In this document: piece after piece, positions 1-9,217 of the stretch | How the letters are laid out: every line of letters begins with the position of its first letter | Position numbering within the stretch: position 1 is the stretch's first letter | Source: an uncultured Erythrobacter sp. | Lineage (GTDB): Bacteria; Pseudomonadota; Alphaproteobacteria; Sphingomonadales; Sphingomonadaceae | Direction of reading: 5' to 3' | DNA: 64,000 bases | NCBI GenBank assembly: GCA_947495555.1 | Contig: CANLZI010000001.1 | Span: 472,861 to 536,860 of the forward strand | The notes under the pieces: model-generated | What the model was told of the DNA's origin: nothing | What the model saw: only the letters and a program-made list of their open reading frames with translations | Database searches by the model: none | Program-made: the position numbers and the translations under genes

Positions 1-422
1 CGGCCATCAACATTCAAGCGGCACCAACCATCTGTGCAATTGCCCAGCACACCCACCACGCCTGGTTCCAGATTCCACTTCAATTGTGCTGCGTCATTGG
101 GCTCGGCACGCATGGCCGCCACCCCTTCACCAATCACAATCGCACCGCGATCTGGTGTCAAGAGGCGCGCAACGACCCATCCCTGAGTGCCGTCGATATC
201 CTCGATCAGACGCCAGCCTTCCATCACGCGCACAACTTTGATCGGCAGGCCCTTGCGTTTGTAGACCCAATCGATGCGGTAATCGGGGCTTGGCCCGACC
301 CGCATATTGACCTCTCCCGCCCGCATCGCTGCCCAATATGGAACCTCCCGGTTCTGGGCAGAGGCAGTCGCCATCGGCGCAATCAACGCAAATGCAGTTA
401 TAAGGGCAATGAGTGAACGCAT
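1..422 (-). CDS. SH3 domain protein, exported, 3' end outside window
   Basis: Reading the minus strand from ATG at 422 gives an open frame that runs off the left edge after about 140 codons. It starts with a signal peptide (MRSLIALITAFALIAPMATA, then SAQ) followed by a bacterial SH3-like region with the typical phrases NMRVGPSPDYRIDWVY and GTQGWVVARLL. This matches the small periplasmic SH3 proteins (COG3807 type) common in alphaproteobacteria, which probably bind cell-wall peptides or proteins; the exact role is unknown. The gene is divergent from the dehydrogenase starting at 535, so 423-534 should hold both promoters. Only the C-terminus is missing. Confidence 0.8.
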   Translation of the reverse strand, partial: MRSLIALITAFALIAPMATASAQNREVPYWAAMRAGEVNMRVGPSPDYRIDWVYKRKGLPIKVVRVMEGWRLIEDIDGTQGWVVARLLTPDRGAIVIGEGVAAMRAEPNDAAQLKWNLEPGVVGVLGNCTDGWCRLNVDG

Positions 423-534
423 ATCACCGGCAGCAATACCCAATTGCGCCGCATAGCTTCAACCCCTGATGTTTCTAAACCTTGGCTTTTAACATGCTTG
501 ACCGCATCGCCCTGCCCGTCCTAGCGCAAATCTT

Positions 535-1554
535 ATGGCAAATGATGACGCGCTTTCGCGCAAACCGATTGACCGAACACCCAAAGTCTTTGTGACGCGG
601 CACCTGATGCCCAATGTCGAGGCACGGATGAGCGAGCTGTTCGATACGACGCTCAACAGCAGTGATACGCCGCTGTCGCGCGACCAGCTGATGGCAGCCA
701 TGCGCGAATGTGACGTTCTGGTCCCCGCGGTCACAGACAGTATCGATGCTCAGATGATCGAACAGGCAGGCGAAAATCTGCGCCTGATCGCTAGTTTTGG
801 TGCGGGCACCGAACATATTGCGTTGAGCGCTGCGGCCAAACGCAAGATCATCGTCACCAATACGCCCGGTGTTTTCACGGATGACACAGCCGATCTCACC
901 ATGGCAGGCATCATTGGTGTTCCTCGCCGCATTCGCGAAGGGACTGCATTGGTCAGACGCGGCGAATGGACTGGCTGGGCGCCATCAGGAATGCTGGGCC
1001 GTAAGCTGGGCGGCAAGGTGCTGGGTATTGTCGGCATGGGACGGATTGGCCAGGCGGTTGCACATCGTGCGCGCGCCTTCGGGTTGAAGGTGGCCTATCA
1101 TGGTCGCCGGCAACTTCCCGAAGCGCTGGAGCAAATGTTGGGGGCCACATTTGTCAGCGATCTGGATGCGTTGGTGGAACAATCCGACATTCTGACTCTG
1201 CATTGTCCGCTGACGGATGAAACCAAGGGCCTGTTGGACAAGCGCCGGATTGCCTTGATGAAGCCAGGGGCCAGCATCATCAACACCGCACGCGGTGAAT
1301 TGATCGATCAAGAAGCGCTGATTGCTGCCTTGGAAAGCGGGCAGTTGGTAGGCGCGGGCCTCGATGTCTATCCTGACGAACCCAATGTCGACCAGCGGCT
1401 GCTCGATCACCCCAATGTGATGACCTTGCCGCATATCGGCAGCGCCACAGCAGAGGGGCGCGAAGCATCTGGCGAGAAGATCATCGCCAATATCCGCTTT
1501 TGGATGGACGGTCATCGTCCCCCTGATCAAGTGCTGGAAGCGTTGATCCACTAG
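535..1554 (+). CDS. D-2-hydroxyacid dehydrogenase (glyoxylate/hydroxypyruvate reductase type)
   Basis: This 339-residue protein has the D-isomer specific 2-hydroxyacid dehydrogenase fold. The NAD(P)-binding motif GMGRIG lies near residue 167, followed by the active-site segments INTARGELID (Arg), DVYPDEPNV (Glu) and LPHIGSAT (His). Such enzymes reduce glyoxylate, hydroxypyruvate or related 2-keto acids in the cytosol. Length is normal for the family. The exact substrate cannot be read from sequence; glycerate dehydrogenase/glyoxylate reductase is the usual annotation. The ATG at 535 has no strong ribosome binding site, but a stop shortly upstream limits extension. Confidence 0.9.
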   Translation: MANDDALSRKPIDRTPKVFVTRHLMPNVEARMSELFDTTLNSSDTPLSRDQLMAAMRECDVLVPAVTDSIDAQMIEQAGENLRLIASFGAGTEHIALSAAAKRKIIVTNTPGVFTDDTADLTMAGIIGVPRRIREGTALVRRGEWTGWAPSGMLGRKLGGKVLGIVGMGRIGQAVAHRARAFGLKVAYHGRRQLPEALEQMLGATFVSDLDALVEQSDILTLHCPLTDETKGLLDKRRIALMKPGASIINTARGELIDQEALIAALESGQLVGAGLDVYPDEPNVDQRLLDHPNVMTLPHIGSATAEGREASGEKIIANIRFWMDGHRPPDQVLEALIH

Positions 1555-1684
1555 TCAAACAAGTTCTGCATCAGCGCGCCTTCCATAATGGCATGACGCG
1601 GTGGCATGTCATACCAAAGTGCTCTGGGAAAATTGGCGCAGACCAATTGATTTTGTCGATCTGGCTCTGCATGAATGCCACGCA

Positions 1685-2209
1685 ATGGCCGGTCGAAATG
1701 TCAATCTGAGTGATTTGTGTGTGAGCTGTGGCCTGTGTTGTACGGGCGCGATCTTTTCACACGCCAAGCTGACCGAGGACGACAAGGCAATTTTGGCTGA
1801 CGCCGGCGTCAGTCAGAGTGACGGCGTTTATGTTGATGACCGGCTGCCTCTGCCCTGTCATTTCCTGTCTGGCACAGCCTGCACGATCTATGATCAAGGT
1901 CGACCCATGATTTGCGGCGATTATTTGTGCAAGCTGGTGAGAGATGTCGACGCTGGCAAAACGAGCATGGACGAGGCCAAGCAGGTAGCCGCTGAGGCCC
2001 GGCAATTGCTTGCCGAGGCGAGCGAAGTTCTGCCAACAGGAACGAACATTGTCACCGGAGGCAAAGCACTGCTCAGTGACGAACTACCCGAGGGGGTAAG
2101 CAAGCAGGCCGCCATGCAAGGAAGGCTCGCCTATTTTGCTTTGCAGGCACTGATCGACAAGCGCTTTCGGGCCAAAGACCAAAAGTTGATCAAAGTCTCA
2201 CAGGATTAG
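1685..2209 (+). CDS. YkgJ-type cysteine cluster protein
   Basis: The product carries an N-terminal CVSCGLCC motif (Cys 12, 15, 18, 19 counted from the ATG at 1685), then PCHF, a Cys in TACTIYD, and ICGDYLC. This is the YkgJ/UPF0153 zinc- or iron-chelating signature. The family has no firmly established reaction. The frame is open back to a GTG at 1601, which would add 28 residues; I prefer 1685 because family members usually start just before the Cys cluster. Neither start has a clear Shine-Dalgarno. The C-terminal half is Ala/Glu-rich and helical. Confidence 0.75.
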   Translation: MAGRNVNLSDLCVSCGLCCTGAIFSHAKLTEDDKAILADAGVSQSDGVYVDDRLPLPCHFLSGTACTIYDQGRPMICGDYLCKLVRDVDAGKTSMDEAKQVAAEARQLLAEASEVLPTGTNIVTGGKALLSDELPEGVSKQAAMQGRLAYFALQALIDKRFRAKDQKLIKVSQD

Positions 2210-2236
2210 CGATGCTGCAGGCTTAGGCCCGACCCA

Positions 2237-3640
2237 TCAATCGCCAGAAAGGATCCGCTCGACCAATTCCTTCACTGTGGGGGTGTAATTGTTGGAATAG
2301 AACGGGTCTTGCTTGAACCGATAAGCGGCATGCCCTGCGAAAGCCAAATTGTTGTCTGGATGCCCGCCATGGGCAACGTCCTGCAAGGTTTTCTGGATGC
2401 AGAAGCTGCGCGGATCAGCCAACCGACCGGTGGTGTAATCATCATGATCTTTCCATGACGAGAATCCACAATGCGATAGGCAACCCATGCAATCTTGTTG
2501 GTCCTTGCGAATGGTATCGCGGCTGTCCGGAGTCACGAAAACAATCGTATTGTCAGGCGTCTTCAACGCCTCTGAATGACCTTCCGCGATCCAGCCCAGG
2601 GCTTTCTGGCGATCATCCGGCTTTACCCAAAAGTTCTTGGCTTTGCCTTCATCACCCAATGGGACCGTACCCTCTTCCTCGTCGCGCTTGAAGAAGGGGA
2701 TCTGTCGTTCGCTGCGGTGCATCAGATCGTAAAGAAACGGCGTTTTCACCGCTGACGAATAGAACCCCGTGGGCGAAAATTTGTGCAACAACACATCGCC
2801 TGGTTCGACCGTGCGCAGCATGTTTTTCCAGACGTCGGGAATGGGGCTTTCTTTGGTCAGCAATGGCCGCGTACCGAACTGGAAAGCAATCTTGCCCAGA
2901 TCTGGGTTGTCGATCCAGTCCTGCCATTCGCTCAAGCACCAAACACCGCCAGCCATCACGATGGCAGTGTCTTCTGAAACGCCTTCCTTGCGCATCGTTT
3001 CGCGCAATGCCTTCACCCGGGGATAGGGATCTTCCGGCTTGGTTGGATCTTCCGCATTGGAAAGACCGTTGTGGCCACCGGCCAACCAAGGATCTTCGTA
3101 AACCACCGCAGCCATCAGTTCGGGAACTTTAGAATAGCTCCGCTTCCACAATGCGCGGAACGCACGCGCAGAACTGATGATCGGCAGATAATGCACATTG
3201 TGGCGGGCCGCGATCTCGGCCAGCTTATAGGGCATGCCAGCCCCGCAAGTGACGCCGGCCACCATGCCTTTGGTGTTTTCCAACACGCCTTCGAGCACGG
3301 CCTGAGCCCCGCCCATTTCCCACAGCACATTGATGTTTATCGCGCCCTTGCCGCCCGAAATCTCATACGCCCGGCGCACCTGTTCGCTCGCCCCATCGAT
3401 GGCATAGCGGATCAGCTGTTCATGCCGTTCGCGGCGGGTTGCCTGCGGATAGACCTGCGGGATGGGATCGCCATTATCATCATAGCTGTCCGCATTCACT
3501 GCGCTAACCGTGCCAATGCCGCCGGCAGCAGCCCATGCGCCAGAGCTGGCATGGTTGGTTGCAGAAACGCCTTTTCCGCCTTCAATAAGCGGCCACACTT
3601 CGCGCCCCGCATATTGGATCGGGCTCAATCCCTTAAACAC
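2237..3640 (-). CDS. nitronate monooxygenase-like flavoprotein with C-terminal Cys motif
   Basis: This 467-residue protein resembles the nitronate monooxygenase/2-nitropropane dioxygenase family of FMN TIM barrels: MVAGVTCGAGMP and the glycine-rich AIVMAGGVW and IAFQFGTRP segments match the FMN-phosphate region. Typical members have about 320-370 residues, so this one is about 100 longer. The extra C-terminal part contains Cys 384, 387, 391 and 414 in the pattern CxxCxxxC-x22-C, which looks able to hold an iron-sulfur cluster or zinc. The family oxidises alkyl nitronates such as propionate 3-nitronate; the real substrate here is unknown. It stands alone, convergent with the YkgJ-type gene. 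Confidence 0.8.
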   Translation of the reverse strand: MFKGLSPIQYAGREVWPLIEGGKGVSATNHASSGAWAAAGGIGTVSAVNADSYDDNGDPIPQVYPQATRRERHEQLIRYAIDGASEQVRRAYEISGGKGAININVLWEMGGAQAVLEGVLENTKGMVAGVTCGAGMPYKLAEIAARHNVHYLPIISSARAFRALWKRSYSKVPELMAAVVYEDPWLAGGHNGLSNAEDPTKPEDPYPRVKALRETMRKEGVSEDTAIVMAGGVWCLSEWQDWIDNPDLGKIAFQFGTRPLLTKESPIPDVWKNMLRTVEPGDVLLHKFSPTGFYSSAVKTPFLYDLMHRSERQIPFFKRDEEEGTVPLGDEGKAKNFWVKPDDRQKALGWIAEGHSEALKTPDNTIVFVTPDSRDTIRKDQQDCMGCLSHCGFSSWKDHDDYTTGRLADPRSFCIQKTLQDVAHGGHPDNNLAFAGHAAYRFKQDPFYSNNYTPTVKELVERILSGD

Positions 3641-3736
3641 TCAAAAACTCCCGTTGAGGTCGTATCCTCACGTTGCGACCCCTTCTTTGGCACCCCCCTA
3701 GCTCAGTTGAGCAGAGAATGCGCAGTATTTATCTCA

Positions 3737-4486
3737 TCAGCTTGTGGATGGCTTGTTTGGCGCACGCGCCCGGCTCAATTTGCCGGTACTGCACGCCTCG
3801 ATTTCCTCAGGAGCACGGCGTGTTCCATCGGGTTCAAATCGAGCAAAATAGCCGCGAATATCGGGCTTCTCGACAAATTCGGTCAGGCGAAACCCAACCG
3901 CTTCAAACTCGCACACCAGCAACAGGGGCGGAATGCCATGCTGATCGGTTGGCCGATCTGTATCGACCACGATGACTTGGCCGCCTTGGGCAAGCGCAGG
4001 CCACAACCTCCATAAGAACGCATAAGGCTCGGTCACTTCGTGATACATATGGACCAGAAAGATGCGGTCAAAGCTATCGACCGGCAACTGCGGATCGTCG
4101 GGCTGTCCCAGCTTGATGGAGACATTGTCCAGTCGTTCTCGTTCAACCCGCGATCCCAAACGCTCCAACGCCTCTCGGTCAATATCTTGCGCCAAGACCC
4201 GACCCGTCTCGCCCACACGGGCTGCCAAACGAACGGTGTAATAGCCCTCGCCCGCACCAATATCGGCCACCGTATTGCCATCGGCAATATTGGCCAGATC
4301 CATAACTTTTTGCGCCTCTCCGCGGCTGTCGCGGACATCTTCGTTGGAGAATTGGTTGGAAGTAACCTTGGACACGGGCCGGTCCGGCAATGGAAACTCA
4401 AGTGCGGTTTCGGCACGGTCGCTGGCCTGCTCTGAAGGCTGGCACGCTGCCAGTGATGCCATCGCGAGAAAGACCAACCACCGCAT
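3737..4486 (-). CDS. predicted lipoprotein SAM-dependent methyltransferase (COG4798-like)
   Basis: The first 15 residues form a lipoprotein signal with lipobox LAAC (MRWLVFLAMASLAAC), followed by a class I methyltransferase domain: motif I VADIGAGEGYYTVRLA, acidic AQDIDREALERLG, and LVHMYHEV before the C-terminal strands. It resembles the predicted methyltransferases of COG4798, whose substrate is unknown to me. The start is well fixed because the prfB stop and this ATG overlap (TAATG), implying translational coupling. A SAM enzyme outside the cytoplasm is odd, since SAM is cytosolic; either the signal is not used or the fold has another role. Confidence 0.75.
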   Translation of the reverse strand: MRWLVFLAMASLAACQPSEQASDRAETALEFPLPDRPVSKVTSNQFSNEDVRDSRGEAQKVMDLANIADGNTVADIGAGEGYYTVRLAARVGETGRVLAQDIDREALERLGSRVERERLDNVSIKLGQPDDPQLPVDSFDRIFLVHMYHEVTEPYAFLWRLWPALAQGGQVIVVDTDRPTDQHGIPPLLLVCEFEAVGFRLTEFVEKPDIRGYFARFEPDGTRRAPEEIEACSTGKLSRARAPNKPSTS

Positions 4487-5613
4487 TATTCGACGTCCTC
4501 CACCTCAACCGTCTCACCGGTAACCCGCTGCGCCAATGCAGCCGAGATGAACGCATCAAGTTCGCCATCCAGCACATTGTCAGGCGAGCTCGAAGTTTCG
4601 CCCGTGCGCAAATCCTTCACCATCTGATAGGGTTGCAATACGTAAGATCGGATTTGATGGCCCCAGCCAATGTCGCTCTTTTCCTGATACTCGCCGCTGG
4701 CCGCTGCTTCTCGCTCTGCCATTTCCCGCTCGAACAGGCGCGCTTTCAGCATATTCATCGCAGTGGCGCGGTTCTTGTGCTGGCTACGGTCATTTTGACT
4801 CGCGACCACAATTCCGGTGGGTTGGTGGGTAATCCGCACCGCTGAATCGGTGGTGTTGACGTGTTGTCCGCCAGCGCCCGATGCGCGGTATGTATCGATC
4901 TTCAGATCGCCTTCGTTGATCTCGACTTCGAAATCATCGTCGATAACAGGATAAACCCAGATCGAGCTGAAACTGGTGTGCCGCCGCGCAGAGCTGTCAT
5001 AGGGGCTGATACGGACCAAGCGGTGAACGCCGCTTTCCGTCTTGGCATAACCATAGGCGTTCTCGCCCTTCACCAGCAGTGTTGCAGACTTGATACCCGC
5101 TTGCTCGCCAGCGTGATAATCGACCACCTCGACCTTATAGCCGCGCCGTTCAGCCCAGCGGCTGTACATCCGTTGCAGCATTTCAGCCCAGTCCTGGCTT
5201 TCTGTACCACCTGCTCCGGCATGAATCTCGATATAGGTATCGTTGGCATCCGCCTCGCCAGACAACAAAGCCTGGACCTTGTCCGCATCGGCCCGGTCGG
5301 CCAGCTTTTCCAAACTAGCCAAGCCATCTGCGACGATGTCGTCTTCTCCCTCGGCCTCACCCATCTCGATGAATTCGATCGCGTCGGACATTTCCGAGGA
5401 GATTGTGTTGACCGTATCCACCGCGTTTTCGAGCAATTTCTGCTCGCGCGAGACGGCCTGGGCCTCTTTGGGGTTATCCCACAAGGTCGGGTCCTGAACC
5501 CTGGCGTTCAGTTCATCCAGACGGCGCAACGCCCGTTCCCAATCGAGCGATTGTCGCACGAGGGAAAGCGCAGCCTCTATCCGGTCAATGTTGGCCTGCC
5601 CTTCGGCACGCAT
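4486..5613 (-). CDS. prfB: peptide chain release factor 2
   Basis: RF2 ends translation at UGA and UAA. The 375-residue protein has the catalytic GGQ motif in SGAGGQHVNTTD and the stop-codon reading region RISPYDSSARRHTSF. The tripeptide is SPY rather than the enterobacterial SPF; I recall this as usual in alphaproteobacteria. The N-terminal helical domain is complete from a single ATG (MRAEGQANIDRIEAALSL), so the programmed +1 frameshift with in-frame UGA known from E. coli prfB is absent. It lies 125 bases downstream of mrcA and is coupled to the lipoprotein methyltransferase. Confidence 0.97.
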   Translation of the reverse strand: MRAEGQANIDRIEAALSLVRQSLDWERALRRLDELNARVQDPTLWDNPKEAQAVSREQKLLENAVDTVNTISSEMSDAIEFIEMGEAEGEDDIVADGLASLEKLADRADADKVQALLSGEADANDTYIEIHAGAGGTESQDWAEMLQRMYSRWAERRGYKVEVVDYHAGEQAGIKSATLLVKGENAYGYAKTESGVHRLVRISPYDSSARRHTSFSSIWVYPVIDDDFEVEINEGDLKIDTYRASGAGGQHVNTTDSAVRITHQPTGIVVASQNDRSQHKNRATAMNMLKARLFEREMAEREAAASGEYQEKSDIGWGHQIRSYVLQPYQMVKDLRTGETSSSPDNVLDGELDAFISAALAQRVTGETVEVEDVE

Positions 5614-5738
5614 AGGTAATACCTCTCGAGAATTGGCCTGCCCGCTTAGCGAAAGCCCGGCGATTGTAAAGAATAGTGCTTGTGGGCAAAGCCCGAATGC
5701 TTGCCCTTGCCAGAAATGGCTAAGGCCACTCCAGCCCG

Positions 5739-8246
5739 CTAATAGAGGCCGCCCTGATCCTCGACAAAATCGCTTGGCTGGCCAAATTGGTCGCCGCGAA
5801 TTTCCGGTCCATTTTGGGCGCGCCGGATCAAGGCGAGAATTTCCTCACGCTTGGCTGCAATTTCATCCTGACGGGTTGAACGCGGTGGCTCTGTGTCAGG
5901 CTTGAAGGCTTCCCAAATTGTGTCAGCCAAGGGATCATCGGTTGGCCATGCATCGAACACGCGCTTGCCAGTTCGACGGTCAATCCGGACCATGCGGACG
6001 CCATTGGGGGCTACGGCAGGCTCATCGCGCCAGCGGGCCTTGGTGTCCTGGACAAATTGCTTGAAGATCGGCGCAGCGGTATTGCCGCCCTGCACCCATC
6101 CGCCCAAATTGCGCGGACGATCATGCCCGACATAAACGCCGGCAACGATATTGGGCGAGCCACCAACAAACCAAGCATTGGTTGGGCCAGATGTGGTGCC
6201 GGTTTTTCCGAACAGCGGCAGATTGAGGTCACGCAAACGAACCGCAGTGCCGCGAGTGACCACACCTTCCAACATATGCACCGTTTGAAAGGCAGTGCGC
6301 GGGTCCATCACCGGACGGCCCATCATGCCCATTCGCGGCATCGGTTGGCCATCCCACTCGGGCATATTGCATCCCTCACAGCGACGCTTATCCGCTTTCC
6401 AAATGACCTTGCCGCGCCGATCCTGCACGTAATCAATCACGGTTGGATCGTGCAGCCGGCCATGATTGGCCAGGGCAGCATAGGCGTTGACCATTTTCAT
6501 AACTGTGGTGTCGCCTGCTCCCAGCGCAAAGGCAGGATAAGGCTGGTACGAGCCGATACCCACCTTCTCAAAGGTGTCGATGACCTGAGGCATACCCGCC
6601 TCCATCGCGATATGAACGGTCATCAAATTGCGCGACTGTTCCAGCCCCCAACGCATGGTGTGGACCCCGCCGGAACTGCCGCTGAAATTGCGGAAGCATT
6701 TCTCGCCCAAGTCAGACCCTTGATAATAGCAAAAGGTCTCGTCAGGCACTTCGGTGGCCGGTGTCATCCCGTTTTCCAGGCCGGTAGCGTAGACAAATGG
6801 CTTGATCGTCGAACCAGGTTGACGGTCTGCTTGGGCCGCTCTGTTGAAGTCAGACAGGCGGTGATCAAATCCGCCCTGCATGGCCAGAATGCGGCCAGTT
6901 TGAACCGATTGGGCAAGGAAGCCGCCCGAAACCTCGGGGATGGCTTGCACCCTGAAACCACTGCCGCTTGGTGCAACTGCAACAACGTCGCCTGCCTTCA
7001 GCCCATTGGGCGCGCCGACAATCGGGGCTTCATTTCCGTCAGAAAAGCCGATGGATGCAGACGATCCGCTCCGCCGGGTAACAACGCCAATGCGCCAATC
7101 TTTGTACCGCACAGACAGGTAAGAGCTCGCCAATTGGCTTGCCCAATTGCCTTGGCTCACATCAATGGTCGCGATGGCGCCAGCCCATCCGCGATTGCCA
7201 TGATAGCGCAGCAGGCCTGCGCGTAAGGAATCACGTGCCGCCTTTTGCAGCTCGGGATCGAGCGATGTGCGAACCCACAGTCCGCCGGCATAAACGCTGT
7301 TCTCGCCATCTTCGGCTGTCTCACCAAATTCGGCGAGCAGTTCGCGCCTGACTTCTTCTAGGAAGTAACCTGCATCGACCGTGCGTGTTTGCGAGGCCTG
7401 CCGCACCAAACCCAAAGGTAGGCTTTGCGCGGCGACCATCTCATCTTCGGTGATGAAGCCATTGTCTTCCATCTGGCTCAACACGAAATTTCGCCGCTCC
7501 AGGGCGAGATCCTGATTGGCGCTGCGGCCATAACGTTCCGGCGCCTTGGGCAAAATCGCCAGAAACGCCATTTGGTGCAGCTGAAGGTTGCCAACATCGC
7601 GGTCAAAATAGGCGCGTGATGCCGCCTGCACGCCAAAGCTGCGTCGGCCGAGCGGAATTTCGTTGAGATAGAGTTCCAGAATCTCTTCCTTGCTCAACAC
7701 GCCTTCGATGCGGCGGGCAAGGATCATTTCTTTCAGCTTGCGCGTGACCGAATATTCGTCACCCAGCAGCAAATTCTTGGCCACCTGCTGCGTGATGGTG
7801 GAACCACCAACCGCGCGTTCGCCCGACCCATATTTGACCGCGTAATCCAGCACAGCGTTGGCCGTGCCGGTCACATCCACACCGCTGTGGCTGAAGAAAG
7901 TCTTGTCCTCTGCCGCCAGATAGGCCTCGATCAATTGCTCGGGAAAGTCAGCATATTGCAGTTGGACCCGGCGTTCACGGGCATAGGAATGGACGATCTC
8001 TCCATCGATCCCGCGCACCATGGTGGGCAAAGGTGTTTCATAATCCACCAAAGATTCTGCATCGGGCAGATCACTGGCCAGCCACGCCCATGCAATCAGC
8101 CAAAGGGCGACCAAACCGGCCAGCGCGACCGCTGCCAGTTTGAACCAACGATTGGCGCGCCAATTGTCCATGAACCAGTCCAACGCGAGCTTTGGATCGC
8201 GCTTCAACCGAAACCGGACATATTCAAGAGTTGATTGTTCTTCCAT
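5739..8246 (-). CDS. mrcA: penicillin-binding protein 1A, bifunctional transglycosylase/transpeptidase
   Basis: This class A PBP polymerises and cross-links peptidoglycan at the outer face of the inner membrane. It has a short cytoplasmic tail, one membrane segment at about residues 36-58, and a GT51 glycosyltransferase domain beginning with EDKTFFSHSGVD (113-124) and GGSTITQQVAKNL. The transpeptidase domain has SxxK in PGSTIKPF near residue 482, SRN near 538 and KTGTTSGPTNAWF near 680. Length (835) is normal for PBP1A. It follows the amidase gene on the same strand, a wall synthesis/hydrolysis pairing common in proteobacteria. Confidence 0.96.
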   Translation of the reverse strand: MEEQSTLEYVRFRLKRDPKLALDWFMDNWRANRWFKLAAVALAGLVALWLIAWAWLASDLPDAESLVDYETPLPTMVRGIDGEIVHSYARERRVQLQYADFPEQLIEAYLAAEDKTFFSHSGVDVTGTANAVLDYAVKYGSGERAVGGSTITQQVAKNLLLGDEYSVTRKLKEMILARRIEGVLSKEEILELYLNEIPLGRRSFGVQAASRAYFDRDVGNLQLHQMAFLAILPKAPERYGRSANQDLALERRNFVLSQMEDNGFITEDEMVAAQSLPLGLVRQASQTRTVDAGYFLEEVRRELLAEFGETAEDGENSVYAGGLWVRTSLDPELQKAARDSLRAGLLRYHGNRGWAGAIATIDVSQGNWASQLASSYLSVRYKDWRIGVVTRRSGSSASIGFSDGNEAPIVGAPNGLKAGDVVAVAPSGSGFRVQAIPEVSGGFLAQSVQTGRILAMQGGFDHRLSDFNRAAQADRQPGSTIKPFVYATGLENGMTPATEVPDETFCYYQGSDLGEKCFRNFSGSSGGVHTMRWGLEQSRNLMTVHIAMEAGMPQVIDTFEKVGIGSYQPYPAFALGAGDTTVMKMVNAYAALANHGRLHDPTVIDYVQDRRGKVIWKADKRRCEGCNMPEWDGQPMPRMGMMGRPVMDPRTAFQTVHMLEGVVTRGTAVRLRDLNLPLFGKTGTTSGPTNAWFVGGSPNIVAGVYVGHDRPRNLGGWVQGGNTAAPIFKQFVQDTKARWRDEPAVAPNGVRMVRIDRRTGKRVFDAWPTDDPLADTIWEAFKPDTEPPRSTRQDEIAAKREEILALIRRAQNGPEIRGDQFGQPSDFVEDQGGLY

Positions 8247-8338
8247 GACCTTCAGCTGGCTTTAGCACGCACATTCTGTCTGTTGCCAGAACCAATAAAG
8301 CGCCTTTTGGGATTGATGAGAATTTCTTGGCAAGCGGC

Positions 8339-9217
8339 TCAATTACCGGACCGTCCGGCAAAATGTATTCGAATTGCGCGCGCCATCACATCGGCAAATT
8401 CAGACTGTCCTTCCTCGGACAGCAACCGCTGCGCATCATCGTCGTTGGTTACAAATCCGGCTTCGAACAGAACCGACGGCAGTTCAGGCTCGCGCAGAAC
8501 AACCAAATTTGCCGAGCGGCTGGGCTGGGGATGAAACGCCACCCGGCCAGCGCCTTCGCGAATGATAAGCGCGCTGAGATTTGCCGATTCTTCCTGGACG
8601 CGGCGCTGTGACAATTCGAACAGAATTGCAGTGACCTCGTCGCTTTGTCCCTCGGTCGAGATGCCGTTAAGTCGATCTGCGCTATTTTCCCGCTGGGCAA
8701 ATCGCGCTGCAGCACGGCTGGAGGCTTCGCGCGACAATATGTAGGCGCTCGCACCGCTGACTTCGCTTATGTCGCCTGCCGAATCTGCATGAATGGACAA
8801 GAACATGTCGGCCCCCATCCTGCTGGCAATATCGGGCCGCTCTTCCAGTGCGAGCAGCTCATCGGATTCGCGGGTCAAAGCTGCCCGAACACCGCCCTGC
8901 CGAACCAATGCATCGCGCAAGGCCAAGGCCAGGCCCAATGTGATGTCTTTCTCCAGAATGTCGCCGCTAACCGCGCCGGGATCGCGCCCACCATGCCCTG
9001 CATCGATAACGACCAACGGCAAGGTCTCATCGGATTCGCCATAAATTTGCGGCAGATCAATCTGCTCACCATATTCTGGCAACAGCAGACGCAGCACATA
9101 ATCGCGACCAATTTCGGGAATCGGAACGTTCACGCCCAATGCAATCAGTGCCGCGACGAGCGCGATCGGTCCAAGAACCACAATTGCAAGAAGGCTGCGT
9201 AATGACATCGTCTGCAA
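8339..9217 (-). CDS. amiC: N-acetylmuramoyl-L-alanine amidase (Amidase_3)
   Basis: The enzyme cleaves the amide bond between MurNAc and the stem peptide during daughter-cell separation. After an N-terminal hydrophobic helix (about residues 5-28), the Amidase_3 domain shows VIDAGHGGRDPGA (first zinc His), the following Glu, FLSIHADS (second His) and LFEAGFVTND with the catalytic Glu. At 292 residues it has no AMIN domain, unlike E. coli AmiC, so the symbol is used loosely. The ATG at 9217 is followed by a second in-frame ATG three codons on. The gene is divergent from rne. Confidence 0.9.
   Translation of the reverse strand: MQTMSLRSLLAIVVLGPIALVAALIALGVNVPIPEIGRDYVLRLLLPEYGEQIDLPQIYGESDETLPLVVIDAGHGGRDPGAVSGDILEKDITLGLALALRDALVRQGGVRAALTRESDELLALEERPDIASRMGADMFLSIHADSAGDISEVSGASAYILSREASSRAAARFAQRENSADRLNGISTEGQSDEVTAILFELSQRRVQEESANLSALIIREGAGRVAFHPQPSRSANLVVLREPELPSVLFEAGFVTNDDDAQRLLSEEGQSEFADVMARAIRIHFAGRSGN

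Noticed and set aside
3071..4015. 314-codon open frame on plus
   Set aside because: It is antisense to the nitronate monooxygenase-like and methyltransferase genes, which have clear motifs; no recognisable domain.
4486..5613. Programmed +1 frameshift in prfB
   Set aside because: The coding frame is continuous from the N-terminal helix to the end, with no in-frame UGA near codon 26.
6057..7226. 389-codon open frame on plus inside mrcA
   Set aside because: Antisense shadow of a well-defined PBP1A; composition biased by codon pattern, no domain.
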